A DNA stretch of 49,883 nt from a virus. Position 1 is the stretch's first letter. Every line of letters begins with the position of its first letter. The stretch is from IMG/VR virus record IMGVR_UViG_3300033141_005088, positions 1-49,883 of that record. The stretch is one strand, 5' to 3'. Under the pieces are notes generated by a model. That model ran no database searches, was not told the origin of the DNA, and saw nothing but the letters and a program-made list of their open reading frames with translations. Made by a program: the position numbers and the translations under genes. Positions 8,128 to 16,139 of this stretch are shown here, piece after piece.

Positions 8128-9219
8128 GTGTTAACAAAAGATTTTAAAGTGGATTTTGATGTTCATTTGAAAAAGTGGGAGTTTGAGGGATATGCTGCTA
8201 TAAAAAACAATGTTGACCTAGTAGGTGAAAGAATAAGGGATGGTGCGTTCACTAAGACACTTAGAGAGCGGTTCCCTAAAGGAAAGATAAAGGTATTTTG
8301 GAGGCATGTTGACCCTATGGGACTTCCTAAGCACATGGAAGAGGATTCTACAGGACTGTTTACAGTATCAAAAGTGTCGGAAACAAGAACCAATGAGGAA
8401 TATTTAGTACTATTGCGGGATAAAGTAGTTGATGAAATGAGTATTGGCTACGACGTAATAAAAGATAATATTGTAACAGAGGATGGAAAAGAGATAAGGG
8501 ATTTGCTTGAGCTCAAGCTTTACGAGTATTCTCCGGTTCCTTTTGGTGCGAATGAGCTAACCCAGATAACGGCAGTAAAAAATTTAGATATTAAAGATGT
8601 AGTAAATCTTCTGAATGTAATTGATATTAAGTTTAACACCAAAAAAGCTACCTCTTTTTCTGACCTGCCACTGGCAGATAGAGGTAGAAGTTGGGATGCT
8701 ACTGCTGCAGAAGGCAGAGTTAGAAAATGGGCGGGTGGACCTGATAAAGAGGATATAGACTGGACTAAGTACAGGAAGGCTTTTTTCTGGTATGATGCCG
8801 ATGATAGAGAAAATTTTGGAGCTTATAAGCTCCCATTTGCAGATGTAATAGGAGGGGCTTTGACCGCAGTACCAAAAGGAGTATTTGCAGCTGCCGCAGC
8901 CATTCAGGGAGCAAGAGGAGGAGTAGATATACCTTCAGCTGATGTAAACGGTGTTAAGAGTCATATTGAGAAGTATTATGCTAAAATGAGAAGAAAATTT
9001 GATGATGAAGATATAATAGCGCCCTGGAATAAAGAGCTTTTGAAAGAAGGTAGAATTCTTTCAGCTTCTAACAGACAAAAGATAGTTGAGGCGGTAAGAG
9101 TACTCCAGGAACTACTGGAAATAGCAGATGCAGCAGGCAGAGAAAATGGAAAAGGTTTAGAAGCCGAGTTCAATGATATGTTAAATGAACTAAGAACCTA
9201 TATACAATCTAGAAGGTAA
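8128..9219 (+). CDS. HK97-family prohead protease with C-terminal extension
   Basis: GTG start at 8128 after AAGGAGGGTAGCC. Residues 1-155 are the protease: VFWRHVDPMGLP with H60, DEMSIGY with S105, and LYEYSPVPFG with an acid near 133, matching the Ser-His-acid arrangement of the family. It cleaves the capsid scaffold domain during maturation. The extra domain at about 175-300 (KLPFADVIGGALTAVPKG, then a helical KSHIEKYYAKM segment) is seen in several phage proteases of this size. A helical tail follows. It sits directly before the capsid gene, as expected. Confidence 0.9.
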   Translation: MLTKDFKVDFDVHLKKWEFEGYAAIKNNVDLVGERIRDGAFTKTLRERFPKGKIKVFWRHVDPMGLPKHMEEDSTGLFTVSKVSETRTNEEYLVLLRDKVVDEMSIGYDVIKDNIVTEDGKEIRDLLELKLYEYSPVPFGANELTQITAVKNLDIKDVVNLLNVIDIKFNTKKATSFSDLPLADRGRSWDATAAEGRVRKWAGGPDKEDIDWTKYRKAFFWYDADDRENFGAYKLPFADVIGGALTAVPKGVFAAAAAIQGARGGVDIPSADVNGVKSHIEKYYAKMRRKFDDEDIIAPWNKELLKEGRILSASNRQKIVEAVRVLQELLEIADAAGRENGKGLEAEFNDMLNELRTYIQSRR

Positions 9220-9240
9220 ATTTTACAGATAGGAGGTAAA

Positions 9241-9360
9241 ATGGGAAGAAGAGATGGAAGTGGACACGGTAGAGGAGATAACAGAAACACGAATCCCTGC
9301 CCAAGTGGTGGACCTGGATATGGTCAAGGAGGCGGAAGAGGTAGAGGCAGGAATAGGTAA
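9241..9360 (+). CDS. Gly/Arg-rich micro-protein, 39 aa
   Basis: A textbook AGGAGGTAAA site precedes the ATG. The product is almost entirely Gly, Arg, Asn and Ser (starts MGRRDGSGHGRGDNRN, ends GRGRGRNR) with one Cys. It looks disordered, basic and RNA- or DNA-binding. It lies between protease and capsid and is followed by a terminator-like hairpin. No family is recognised; the strong ribosome site and clean length make translation likely. Confidence 0.6.
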   Translation: MGRRDGSGHGRGDNRNTNPCPSGGPGYGQGGGRGRGRNR

Positions 9361-9378
9361 AGGTAATCTAGATATTTA

Positions 9379-9403
9379 AAGGCACTCTTTTGAGCGCTTT
9401 TTT
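9379..9403 (+). terminator. Terminator-like hairpin before the capsid gene
   Basis: AAAGGCACTC, loop TTTT, GAGCGCTTTTTT: the stem holds except for one A-C mismatch, and six T follow. It may partly end the packaging transcript so that the capsid message is set separately. Confidence 0.5.
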
Positions 9404-9565
9404 GTCTGCACTTTTTATTTTTCTGGAGCCGGCAAGACCCACTCCAGTAAAAAGTAGAAAGCCGCAAAGGGATAGGACACTTTTAAGTCGCTATGCACTT
9501 AGAAGTCGTGTTAGTAAGGTCAAAACTAAACTAAATAATAATTTAACTATTATGGAGGTAAAAAG
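9404..9565 (+). promoter_or_regulatory. Capsid leader with further stem-loops
   Basis: No convincing gene lies here. CTGGAG (near 9422) pairs with CTCCAG (near 9442), flanked by T5 and A5 runs, and a second region contains the related strings TTAAGTCG and TTAGAAGTCG. The segment ends in TGGAGGTAAAAAG before the capsid ATG. It may be a structured 5' leader that stabilises the highly expressed capsid mRNA. No clear -35/-10 was found. Confidence 0.35.
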
Positions 9566-10843
9566 ATGGATTTAAAAGAATTAAAAGAACTTTTTGAAAA
9601 AGAGTTTAAGGAGTTAAAAGAAGCTTCTGCTAAGGAGTACGAGAATCTTAAAAACTTAGTAGAAGAGCAAGAAAAAGAGATAAAAACCTTAGGGCAGTCT
9701 AAGAAGGAAACCGCAGAAAAGATTGACAAAGCTGATAAGAGGATTACTCAGTTGGCGGAAGAGCTTAAATCAAAAGAGGACAGGATAGCTGAATTTGAGG
9801 AGAGCTTAAAGAGACTGGATAAGGTAGAGAAAAAGCTCGGCAGACCCGGATGGAGCACTGGAGAGGAAAGAAAAAGTGTAGGTAGGATGTTTGTAGAAAG
9901 CGATGCCTACAAAAACATGATAGCTAATAACCAGCTTACCAGCGCTCCTATGAGGGTAAAAAGTCTCTTTGGTAGCTTTGCCAAAAAGCAAATAACTTCT
10001 GATATTACTGACGGTACTCTAACTGATTACTTTAGGTTCCCTGAAATAATTCAGGCTCCGGAAAGAGCGCTTAGAATAAGGGACTTACTTTCAGTTAGAA
10101 CTATTGGAACTGACAGTATTAAGTATGTTGAGGAAACCGGGTTTACCAATAATGCCGCACCAGTAGCAGAAGGAGCTGAAAAACCAGAATCTAATATAAC
10201 CTTTAAGGAAAAAACTGCTTCTGTAGAGGTAATAGCTCACTGGATACCTGTATCAAGACAGGTACTAAATGATGTATCCCAGCTTGAAGGCTATATTGAT
10301 ACTAGACTGATATACGGGGTTAAGTTAGCCGAAGAAAATCAGATACTCTACGGTAACGGAGTATCTCCCAACCTAAATGGTATTATGCCAGTCGCTTCCA
10401 CTTATAGTTGGTCAAGCGGTCAGGCAGGAGATACAAAGCTTGATTGTATACGTAGAGCTATGACTGTAGCAAGATTGGCTGAATATCCGGTTGACGGTAT
10501 TGTACTTCACCCTTCTGATTGGGAAGATATAGAACTCCTTAAAGGGTCGGATGGGAAGTATATCTGGATAGTAGTAACCGAAGGTGGAGTTCCAAGGCTG
10601 TTTAGAGTACCGGTGGTTGATACTACTGCTATAAACGTAGGTGAGGCTCTAACTGGAGCATTTAAGCTTGGAGCTATGCTCTGGGATAGGGAGGATGCAA
10701 ATGTAAGAGTGGCTGAACAGCATGCAGACTACTTCATTAAGAATTTAGTTCTGCTACTTGGAGAAGAGAGGGTAACCTTAACTGTATTCAGACCTCAAGC
10801 ATTTGTAAATATAACCTTCGATAGCGCACCAACTGGTTCATAA
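9566..10843 (+). CDS. HK97-fold major capsid protein with scaffold domain
   Basis: 425 residues. The first 90 or so are a Lys/Glu-rich coiled coil (LKELFEKEFKELKEASAKEY), the built-in scaffold (delta) domain. The fold proper begins after about residue 110. Family signs include ALRIRDLLSVRTIGTDSIKY, APVAEGAEKPES, an ISRQ-like WIPVSRQVLNDV and the C-terminal DANVRVAEQHADYF. The upstream protease should remove the helical part. Strong ribosome site. A hairpin right after the stop could protect the message. Confidence 0.93.
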   Translation: MDLKELKELFEKEFKELKEASAKEYENLKNLVEEQEKEIKTLGQSKKETAEKIDKADKRITQLAEELKSKEDRIAEFEESLKRLDKVEKKLGRPGWSTGEERKSVGRMFVESDAYKNMIANNQLTSAPMRVKSLFGSFAKKQITSDITDGTLTDYFRFPEIIQAPERALRIRDLLSVRTIGTDSIKYVEETGFTNNAAPVAEGAEKPESNITFKEKTASVEVIAHWIPVSRQVLNDVSQLEGYIDTRLIYGVKLAEENQILYGNGVSPNLNGIMPVASTYSWSSGQAGDTKLDCIRRAMTVARLAEYPVDGIVLHPSDWEDIELLKGSDGKYIWIVVTEGGVPRLFRVPVVDTTAINVGEALTGAFKLGAMLWDREDANVRVAEQHADYFIKNLVLLLGEERVTLTVFRPQAFVNITFDSAPTGS

Positions 10844-10856
10844 GGTTAAGATAAAC

Positions 10857-10887
10857 GCGGGAGCAGGGCAGTAGCTCTGTTTCCCGC
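10857..10887 (+). terminator. Strong hairpin after the capsid gene
   Basis: GCGGGA (10857-10862) pairs with TCCCGC (10882-10887); inside, AGGGC (10865-10869) pairs with GCTCT (10874-10878) around the loop AGTA. No T run follows, so it is more likely an mRNA 3'-end stabiliser, processing site or partial attenuator than a full terminator. Confidence 0.5.
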
Positions 10888-10910
10888 TAGATTTGAGAGG
10901 AAAGCAAAAA

Positions 10911-12605
10911 GTGGAGGAAGTAAAGGAAGTAAAAGTAGTAGCTTTGAAGACTTTTGCTCATTATTCCAAAACATATAGGAAAGGTACTGTTTTTAATTTG
11001 GATGCCGGTCTTGCTGAGAGGTTGAGGGATAACAGACTGGTAAGAATCCTCATAGAAGACGCTACCTCAGTACACGATAAAGTAAGTATAGTAATTCTGG
11101 TAAAAGATGCTCTAAAGTATGTTCAGAATTGTATAAGAAGTGTAAATAGGTACACTAATAACTTTGAACTTATAATTGTTGATAACGGTTCAAACGCGGA
11201 GACTAAAAAGTGGTTATCTGACCTTGACTGGTTAGACTTTACGCTCATTGAAAATGAAAAAAATATGGGAGTAGCATACGGGTGGAATCAAGGTATTAAG
11301 GTAGCAAAGTATGATTATATATGTTTTTTAAACTCGGACACTCTCGTTTCACCAGGCTGGCTTCCAAGACTTATGGAAGGGTTTAAGAGGTATCCTGAAG
11401 CTGGAATTGTTGGTCCCTCTACTTCTAAGAGTTCTACAGTTCAGTCTCCTCAGACTCTAAAAGATTTTAGAAAAGCTGGCCAGAAAGATGTAGACCAGAT
11501 TTCAGCTACCTTAAAGAAAACTTATGAGGTTACTCCGGTAGTAGGCTTTTGTTTTGTAGTTAGAAAAGAGGTATTTGAAACTATAGGTGTTTTTGACTAC
11601 AGACGCTATGGTCTTGCAACGCATGAGGATATAGATTTTGTATGGAGAGCAGGTCTAAAAGGCTTTAAGTCAGTATGGTGTAGAGGCTCTTATGTTCACC
11701 ACTACGGTAACAGAACTACTCATGAGATGGGACTTAATCCCAGAGAGATTAGATTGAAGAATAAACCCGTATGGGAACAGCGCAAAAGAGATAAAAATCT
11801 CTATGTAGAAAACGATGTAGAACTTGGTAAAGTTAAAAGGATTAAAGGTAGAGTTCCAATACTTATGATTACCTGGAACCGGCTTGACTATACCAAAAAA
11901 GCTATTAAAGCGATAAGAGAGAATACTAAAGATTACAAGCTTTTTATATTTGACAATCACTCAACTGATGGTACCAGGGAATGTCTGAGGGAATTAGAAG
12001 ATGTAGAAATATATTACTCAGATAAAAATACAGGCCTTGTACCGCCAATGAACTATTTTTTGAGAAAGTACCCGGACCACAGATATGTAGCAAAAGTGGA
12101 TAACGACACTGTGGTATCAAAAGGATGGCTAAGAAAATTAAAAGAGGTAATGGAAGAGATACCGCTATTTGCAGTGGAAGCAGACCATTATCTTATGCTT
12201 TCCTATGATATAAAAGAAAATATGGATTATTATAGGCATCTTTATAAAGTAGATTTTAAAGGAGAAAGTTTATATCTTTCGGATATTGTTGGTGGAACTG
12301 GAACTATAATTAGGAGGTCAATGGTAGAAAAGATACCAGATGTATCAGGAACGCTATCCGGCTGGATACTCTATCAGAAAAAGAATGACTTTGTAAGTGC
12401 TTTTTATACTGGAGCCTGGGTGGATAGATTAGACCAGGAGGGAACTAATAGGTATAAAAAGGTAAGTGATTACCCTGATTATGATAGGATAATTAACCAG
12501 ATGAGGCCGAGAAAGAAAATAGGTTCTAAAAGGATAACCTCTAAAACTTTTGCTAACGTTAGAGAGAGAATGGAAAAGTGGTATGAAAGTTTACAATTAC
12601 GCTAA
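10911..12605 (+). CDS. Tandem GT-A (family 2-like) glycosyltransferase with N-terminal virion-type domain
   Basis: I choose the GTG at 10911, ten bases after GAGAGG, over the upstream TTG at 10893, which lacks a ribosome site. The first 45 residues (VKVVALKTFAHYSKTYRKGT) resemble the start of the gene at 14079. Two GT-A domains follow: VSIVILVKDALKYVQNCIRS with IIVDNGS and CFLNSDT (DxD-like), then VPILMITWNRLDYTKKAI with IFDNHSTDGT and KVDNDT. Such enzymes move sugars from nucleotide sugars to acceptors. Its place next to the capsid gene suggests virion glycosylation, which is inference. Confidence 0.85.
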   Translation: MEEVKEVKVVALKTFAHYSKTYRKGTVFNLDAGLAERLRDNRLVRILIEDATSVHDKVSIVILVKDALKYVQNCIRSVNRYTNNFELIIVDNGSNAETKKWLSDLDWLDFTLIENEKNMGVAYGWNQGIKVAKYDYICFLNSDTLVSPGWLPRLMEGFKRYPEAGIVGPSTSKSSTVQSPQTLKDFRKAGQKDVDQISATLKKTYEVTPVVGFCFVVRKEVFETIGVFDYRRYGLATHEDIDFVWRAGLKGFKSVWCRGSYVHHYGNRTTHEMGLNPREIRLKNKPVWEQRKRDKNLYVENDVELGKVKRIKGRVPILMITWNRLDYTKKAIKAIRENTKDYKLFIFDNHSTDGTRECLRELEDVEIYYSDKNTGLVPPMNYFLRKYPDHRYVAKVDNDTVVSKGWLRKLKEVMEEIPLFAVEADHYLMLSYDIKENMDYYRHLYKVDFKGESLYLSDIVGGTGTIIRRSMVEKIPDVSGTLSGWILYQKKNDFVSAFYTGAWVDRLDQEGTNRYKKVSDYPDYDRIINQMRPRKKIGSKRITSKTFANVRERMEKWYESLQLR

Positions 12606-13068
12606 AGAGAATGACTTGTTTGTTCAGTCGGCAATCAAGGAAAAGGAATTCAGGGAGTTTTTTAAAACTATAAACATAAAGACTGTGGTTGAGATTGGAA
12701 CATATAGAGGAGTATCAGCGGCCTATATAGCACAATTTGCTAAGAAAGTGTTTACTTTTGATATTGTAGACTGGGAAGAAAAATATAGGGTATGGTATGA
12801 GCTTGGAGTTGGAGACAGGATTAGGTATTTTACAATTAAGGATAGAGAAGATATTAGGAAAGTTTTAGGTGGAATAGATTTTGATTTTGCATTTATAGAC
12901 GGAAAGCATACCTATGAAGATGTGAAGGCTGATTTTGAGTTGTTAAAAAGGTGCGGGAGAGTACTATTTCACGATGTGGCTAAGAGAAAGAATTATGGTT
13001 TGAGACGGTTTGTTAAGAGAATTGAAGCAAAAATAGAAGGTAATATAGCCTATTGGGAGAGTAGATGA
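12583..13068 (+). CDS. Class I SAM-dependent methyltransferase
   Basis: About 161 residues from the ATG at 12583 (a TTG at 12550 is an alternative). TVVEIGTYRGVSAAYIAQ is the SAM-binding motif I, FTFDIVDW is motif II, and DFAFIDGKHTYEDVKADFEL with VLFHDVAKR is the pattern of Methyltransf_24/CmcI-like enzymes that modify sugars or small molecules. The start lies inside the end of the glycosyltransferase gene, and the stop overlaps the next methyltransferase (ATGA). The three genes form one cassette. Confidence 0.82.
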   Translation: MKVYNYAKENDLFVQSAIKEKEFREFFKTINIKTVVEIGTYRGVSAAYIAQFAKKVFTFDIVDWEEKYRVWYELGVGDRIRYFTIKDREDIRKVLGGIDFDFAFIDGKHTYEDVKADFELLKRCGRVLFHDVAKRKNYGLRRFVKRIEAKIEGNIAYWESR

Positions 13069-13844
13069 AATACATAATAAAAGAGATTTTAGGTTCTAAA
13101 ATATGTCTTATCTCTTCTGATTTAGGACTTTCAAAACAGCTTTTAGAACACGGAGCCAGAGAGCAGGCTTCAACTGATTTTATTAAAAAGATACTAAGGC
13201 CTGACTGGACAGTTATAGATATAGGTTCAAATTTGGGTTACTACGCGCTCCTTGAAGCTAAGATATGTAGGTTTGTTTATGCAATTGAGCCTATAGGTGA
13301 AAGTGTAGAAGCACTAAAGGAAAGTATTAAACTAAATGGTTATAAGAATATAAAAGTTTACAGACTTGCAATATCGGATAAAGATGGGTATGCAGAAATA
13401 AGAACTTCAAGACGTTCTAACTGGGCAACTATGGTTGATGAAAGTAAAACGCAGGAAAGCTACAGGGAAAAGTTTAACAGGTTTAAATCTGTAACACAAA
13501 AGATAGATACAATGACTCTGGACAGCTTTGTAGAATTTGAAGGGATAGAAAAAATTGATTTTATAAGGATGGATGTAGAAGGCTATGAGGTAGAAATTGT
13601 AAAGGGAATAGATAAGACTTTTAAGCTTATGCCTTCTGGCTCGCACCTTTCAGTGGAATTTCATCCAGCTATTTTTAAAGATAGGAGTAATTTGATTGAT
13701 ACTTTAGATAGAATACTAAAAAATGGATTTGAGATAGTTAGAATAACTACTCATGATAGAAGTTATCTACCAGATGATGTGAACCTGCGAAAGTGGCTTT
13801 TAGAGAAAGGAGCTTGTCCACAGGTATTTTTTGTAAAAACCTAA
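13065..13844 (+). CDS. FkbM-family methyltransferase
   Basis: 259 residues. TVIDIGSNLGYYALLEAK binds SAM, YAIEPIGESVEALKESIKLN follows, and LDSFVEFEGIEKIDFIRMDV plus EGYEVEIVKGI is the FkbM signature. FkbM enzymes usually O-methylate sugars or polyketides. Next to a tandem glycosyltransferase, the likely substrate is a transferred sugar. The ATG overlaps the previous stop. Codon use is like its neighbours, so if it was acquired, that was not recent. Confidence 0.85.
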   Translation: MKYIIKEILGSKICLISSDLGLSKQLLEHGAREQASTDFIKKILRPDWTVIDIGSNLGYYALLEAKICRFVYAIEPIGESVEALKESIKLNGYKNIKVYRLAISDKDGYAEIRTSRRSNWATMVDESKTQESYREKFNRFKSVTQKIDTMTLDSFVEFEGIEKIDFIRMDVEGYEVEIVKGIDKTFKLMPSGSHLSVEFHPAIFKDRSNLIDTLDRILKNGFEIVRITTHDRSYLPDDVNLRKWLLEKGACPQVFFVKT

Positions 13845-13867
13845 TTTTCATATAGAAAGGGAAAACT

Positions 13868-14068
13868 ACGGCAGACTTAAAACAATTAACAATAGAAGTT
13901 AATTTAAAGACGGGAAAACTATTTAAGTTTTTAACATATAAGTTAGTTCAGTATCTTTTTGTACCTTTGCCCAGAATATGGTATTTCTGGCTTCTGGATA
14001 AAAGCATGAAGATAAAAATTGGAAGTTATGATTATAAAAGATTTGGTTTAAAATTTTTTAGATTGTAA
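13868..14068 (+). CDS. Probable small basic protein with an ACG start, 66 aa
   Basis: The gap between the FkbM gene and the next ORF holds an open frame with no ATG, GTG or TTG at its head. An in-frame TAG precedes it, then AGAAAGGGAAAACT and ACG at 13868. Read as Met, the product starts MADLKQLTIEVNLKTGKLF, has an aromatic LVQYLFVPLPRIWYFWLLDK segment and ends GYDYKRFGLKFFRL-like (basic). The stop TAA is followed at once by the next gene's ribosome site. The alternatives are a decayed start codon or a sequencing error in ATG. Confidence 0.5.
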   Translation, partial: TADLKQLTIEVNLKTGKLFKFLTYKLVQYLFVPLPRIWYFWLLDKSMKIKIGSYDYKRFGLKFFRL

Positions 14069-14078
14069 AGGAGAGATT

Positions 14079-14372
14079 ATGACAAAAGTAAAAGCATTGG
14101 TTTCCTTTCTTGATGGTTCTGGAAGGATGAGAAGGAGGGGAACTGTATTTGAAATTTCGGATAAAAGCGCACTCAGTATACTCAAAGCTCACAAACTGAT
14201 TGAGGTTATAGAGAGCAAGTCAGTAAAAGAGTATAAGAAAAAGATAGTTGAGCCTAAACAAGATAAAGGTATATCTGCTAAGATAGAGTATCTTGGCGGA
14301 GGTTGGTATAGGCTTCCAGACGGGAGTAAAGTACAAGGAAGGGGTAGTATTAAAGGTGGCACTCAAGGATAA
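14079..14372 (+). CDS. Head-region protein with SH3-like start, 97 aa
   Basis: Strong AAGGAGAGATT site. Residues 1-45 (TKVKALVSFLDGSGRMRRRG, TVFEI) share their plan with the N-terminus of the glycosyltransferase at 10911: a VKALxxF strand, then an RGTVF turn and a short helix. A Lys-rich linker follows, then a C-terminal IEYLGGGWYRLPDGSKVQGR motif often seen at the ends of small phage structural proteins. Probably a decoration or head-completion accessory; the exact role is not known. It overlaps the next start by 17 bases. Confidence 0.65.
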   Translation: MTKVKALVSFLDGSGRMRRRGTVFEISDKSALSILKAHKLIEVIESKSVKEYKKKIVEPKQDKGISAKIEYLGGGWYRLPDGSKVQGRGSIKGGTQG

Positions 14373-14673
14373 TATAACTATTACTTTAGAGGAACTAAAA
14401 AATTATCTAAAAGTAGAACATACTGAAGATGACAATTTGATTAGTAGCCTGCTTGAAAGTGCCTGTGAAGATGCGGAAAATTATATGGGTCAGGATTTTG
14501 AAGGTGAAACAGTTCCCAAAACCGTAGAAAAGTGGATAATGAAAAGAGTTGCAAAAGACTATGAGTTTAGGACTGAAGGAATGGAAAAGCAAAGGCTTGG
14601 AGATGAGAGTATTGAAGTTGAAAGAGAGGATTACTCAGATATTACACCGTATAGGATACTACCAGGGTTATAG
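14356..14673 (+). CDS. Head-tail connector (HK97 gp6-like)
   Basis: I choose GTG 14356, which gives MALKDNITITLEELKNYLKV and the normal family length of about 105 residues; a TTG at 14293 would add an unlikely leader. The pattern ITLEELKNYLKVEHTEDDNL, ISSLLESACEDAENYMG is the classic phage_connect_1/gp6 start. The protein forms the ring under the portal. Position before the gp7-like stopper supports it. Confidence 0.82.
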   Translation: MALKDNITITLEELKNYLKVEHTEDDNLISSLLESACEDAENYMGQDFEGETVPKTVEKWIMKRVAKDYEFRTEGMEKQRLGDESIEVEREDYSDITPYRILPGL

Positions 14674-14681
14674 GAGGTAAG

Positions 14682-14894
14682 ATGGTAACTGAAACTATAA
14701 CTGATGATGAGCTTGAAGAGGCTGGAGAAGATGGCTTTCCATTTGTAGCTGGAGGGTATACAGAAACCAAAACAGATTGTAAATACTGGGGCGAAGTAAA
14801 GCACGGGTTTTTAACGGTACCAGGTTGTACCAAAAATTATCTCAGGTGGTGCAAATTTTTTTGTACTAATTGTAAGAATTACGAACCAAAATGA
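14682..14894 (+). CDS. Cys-rich small protein, 70 aa
   Basis: ATAGGAGGTAAG precedes the ATG. The first 20 residues are acidic (TDDELEEAGEDGF); the rest has Cys at about 33, 49, 57, 61 and 64 (CKYWGEV, CTKNYLRWCKFFCTNCKNYE). This suggests one zinc site with a CxxxCxxC end. It lies between two connector genes and overlaps the next start (ATGA). No family is recognised. A metal-stabilised head-tail accessory is possible. Confidence 0.6.
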   Translation: MVTETITDDELEEAGEDGFPFVAGGYTETKTDCKYWGEVKHGFLTVPGCTKNYLRWCKFFCTNCKNYEPK

Positions 14895-15217
14895 TAGGAT
14901 TACTACGACATAGAATTAATATAAAAAAGAAAACAAAGGTTCCTGATGGTAGAGGAGGCTGGAAACAAGGCTATCAGGATTTGGGAACATTCTGGGCTGG
15001 AGTGTATCCTCTAAGAGGCAGAGAGATTGAGATTTATAAATCGGTTCTTCCTGAAGCAGATACGAAAATTATAATGCGGTGTAACAACGTGGTAGATTCT
15101 AGTTGTATTGCTTACTTAGGTGATAGAAAGTTTGAGATATCAGCAGTAATAGTTTCGGCTACGAGAGACAGGTTTATCGAAATTTTAGCAAAAGAAGTGG
15201 TGGATAGAGATGGCTAA
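14891..15217 (+). CDS. Head-tail adaptor/stopper (gp7/SPP1 gp16-like)
   Basis: 108 residues beginning MIGLLRHRINIKKKTKVPDG, with GGWKQGYQDLGTFWAGVYPL and RGREIEIYKS: the phage_H_T_join pattern (RHRI... DGxGGW... WAxVxPLxGxE). It closes the connector and docks the tail. It follows the gp6-like gene, as in many siphoviruses. The stop overlaps the next gene by eight bases. Confidence 0.85.
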   Translation: MIGLLRHRINIKKKTKVPDGRGGWKQGYQDLGTFWAGVYPLRGREIEIYKSVLPEADTKIIMRCNNVVDSSCIAYLGDRKFEISAVIVSATRDRFIEILAKEVVDRDG

Positions 15218-15632
15218 AGGAATATCTTTCAAAATTGCATTTAATAAGCTTCCTGAAGTTGCAAAAAAGCTTCCTACTATAGAAGAGGCAAGGGTAAGGC
15301 AAGCAACTCTTATCTGGCATGGAAGTGTAGTAAGAACTCTTGCCGGAACAAGAAGTGGAAGAGTTTACAGGGTTCCTGAGACTAAAAAGACGTATAGGGC
15401 TTCTGCACCAGGAGAGCCTCCAGCAGTAAGAACAGGAGCACTACGTTCAAGATATGGATTTAAGTTTACAAGAGAGAGAGGAAACTTTGTAGGGCAGGTA
15501 GGAAATCCTTTAGAATACTCGCTTTATTTGGAAAAAGGAACGTCAAGGATGGCACCAAGACCTCATCTTGTAGCTTCATTTGAAAAGGAAAGGCAGACTA
15601 TAATAAGGCTTCTTACGAGGCCGTGGTTTTAA
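15210..15632 (+). CDS. HK97 gp10-like tail-completion protein
   Basis: 140 residues. The Arg-rich centre (TYRASAPGEPPAVRTGALRS) and the end (YSLYLEKGTSRMAPRPHLV) are typical of the HK97 gp10/neck family: a xxPGEPPAxRTGxLRxS turn, then GTxxMxPRPfl. These proteins help fix the tail to the head. It lies between adaptor and tail terminator as expected. The stop abuts the next ATG. Confidence 0.85.
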   Translation: MAKGISFKIAFNKLPEVAKKLPTIEEARVRQATLIWHGSVVRTLAGTRSGRVYRVPETKKTYRASAPGEPPAVRTGALRSRYGFKFTRERGNFVGQVGNPLEYSLYLEKGTSRMAPRPHLVASFEKERQTIIRLLTRPWF

Positions 15633-16061
15633 ATGGAAAAAGTAATATCTACTATAAACAACATTCTAATAGAAGACAGTGTTTTGGAGGCTAAGCTCTC
15701 AAAAACAAGTTGGGGTGCTGTAGCTATTTATGAGAGCTGGGCTGAAAGGGAATCGAAGTATCCCTATGTAGTGCTGTCATGGAGATTTATTCCTGGAGAC
15801 CACTGGGCAAAAAGAGAAGGATATCTGACCTGTGATATTTTCACTAAAGGTTCATCTTCAATTGAAGCAGAAGACATAAAAGATAGAATTGTAGAGTTGT
15901 TGGATAAAAGACTTTTTAGTGCAGATGAGAGCGGAAAGATAAGGTGTTATCTGAACAATGATATGATAATTCCTGATGAGGAGCCTGATATATGCCACTG
16001 GAATATTGAATTTTCTGTTATTTATTGGAGGAAGGCTTTTATAGAGAGCTTGATTTCATAA
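15633..16061 (+). CDS. Tail terminator-like protein
   Basis: 142 residues with no gap after the gp10-like gene. Its architecture is an N-terminal helix (EKVISTINNILIEDSVLEAK), then YPYVVLSWRF, GDHWAKREGYLTCDIFTKG and a long helix EAEDIKDRIVELLDKRLF. That alternation fits minor tail U/DUF3168-type terminators that cap the tail tube. The call rests on position and secondary-structure pattern more than on a firm motif. Confidence 0.65.
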   Translation: MEKVISTINNILIEDSVLEAKLSKTSWGAVAIYESWAERESKYPYVVLSWRFIPGDHWAKREGYLTCDIFTKGSSSIEAEDIKDRIVELLDKRLFSADESGKIRCYLNNDMIIPDEEPDICHWNIEFSVIYWRKAFIESLIS

Positions 16062-16067
16062 AGCTAG

Positions 16068-16082
16068 ATGGATAGTATCCAT
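16068..16082 (+). terminator. Weak hairpin between tail terminator and tail tube genes
   Basis: ATGGATAGTATCCAT is a 7-bp inverted repeat around a single G, followed by TTTT. It may partly stop transcription or be chance; the tail tube gene follows after about 57 bases with its own strong ribosome site. Confidence 0.3.
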
Positions 16083-16139
16083 TTTCAGATAGATATGATT
16101 TGTAAAACCAACTTATTAACTTAGAAGGAGGAAGCAAGA

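Noticed and set aside
9390-9575. 61-codon frame overlapping the capsid start
   Set aside because: No ribosome site, its start lies inside a terminator-like hairpin and it runs into the capsid gene's own start site. Structured leader is the better reading.
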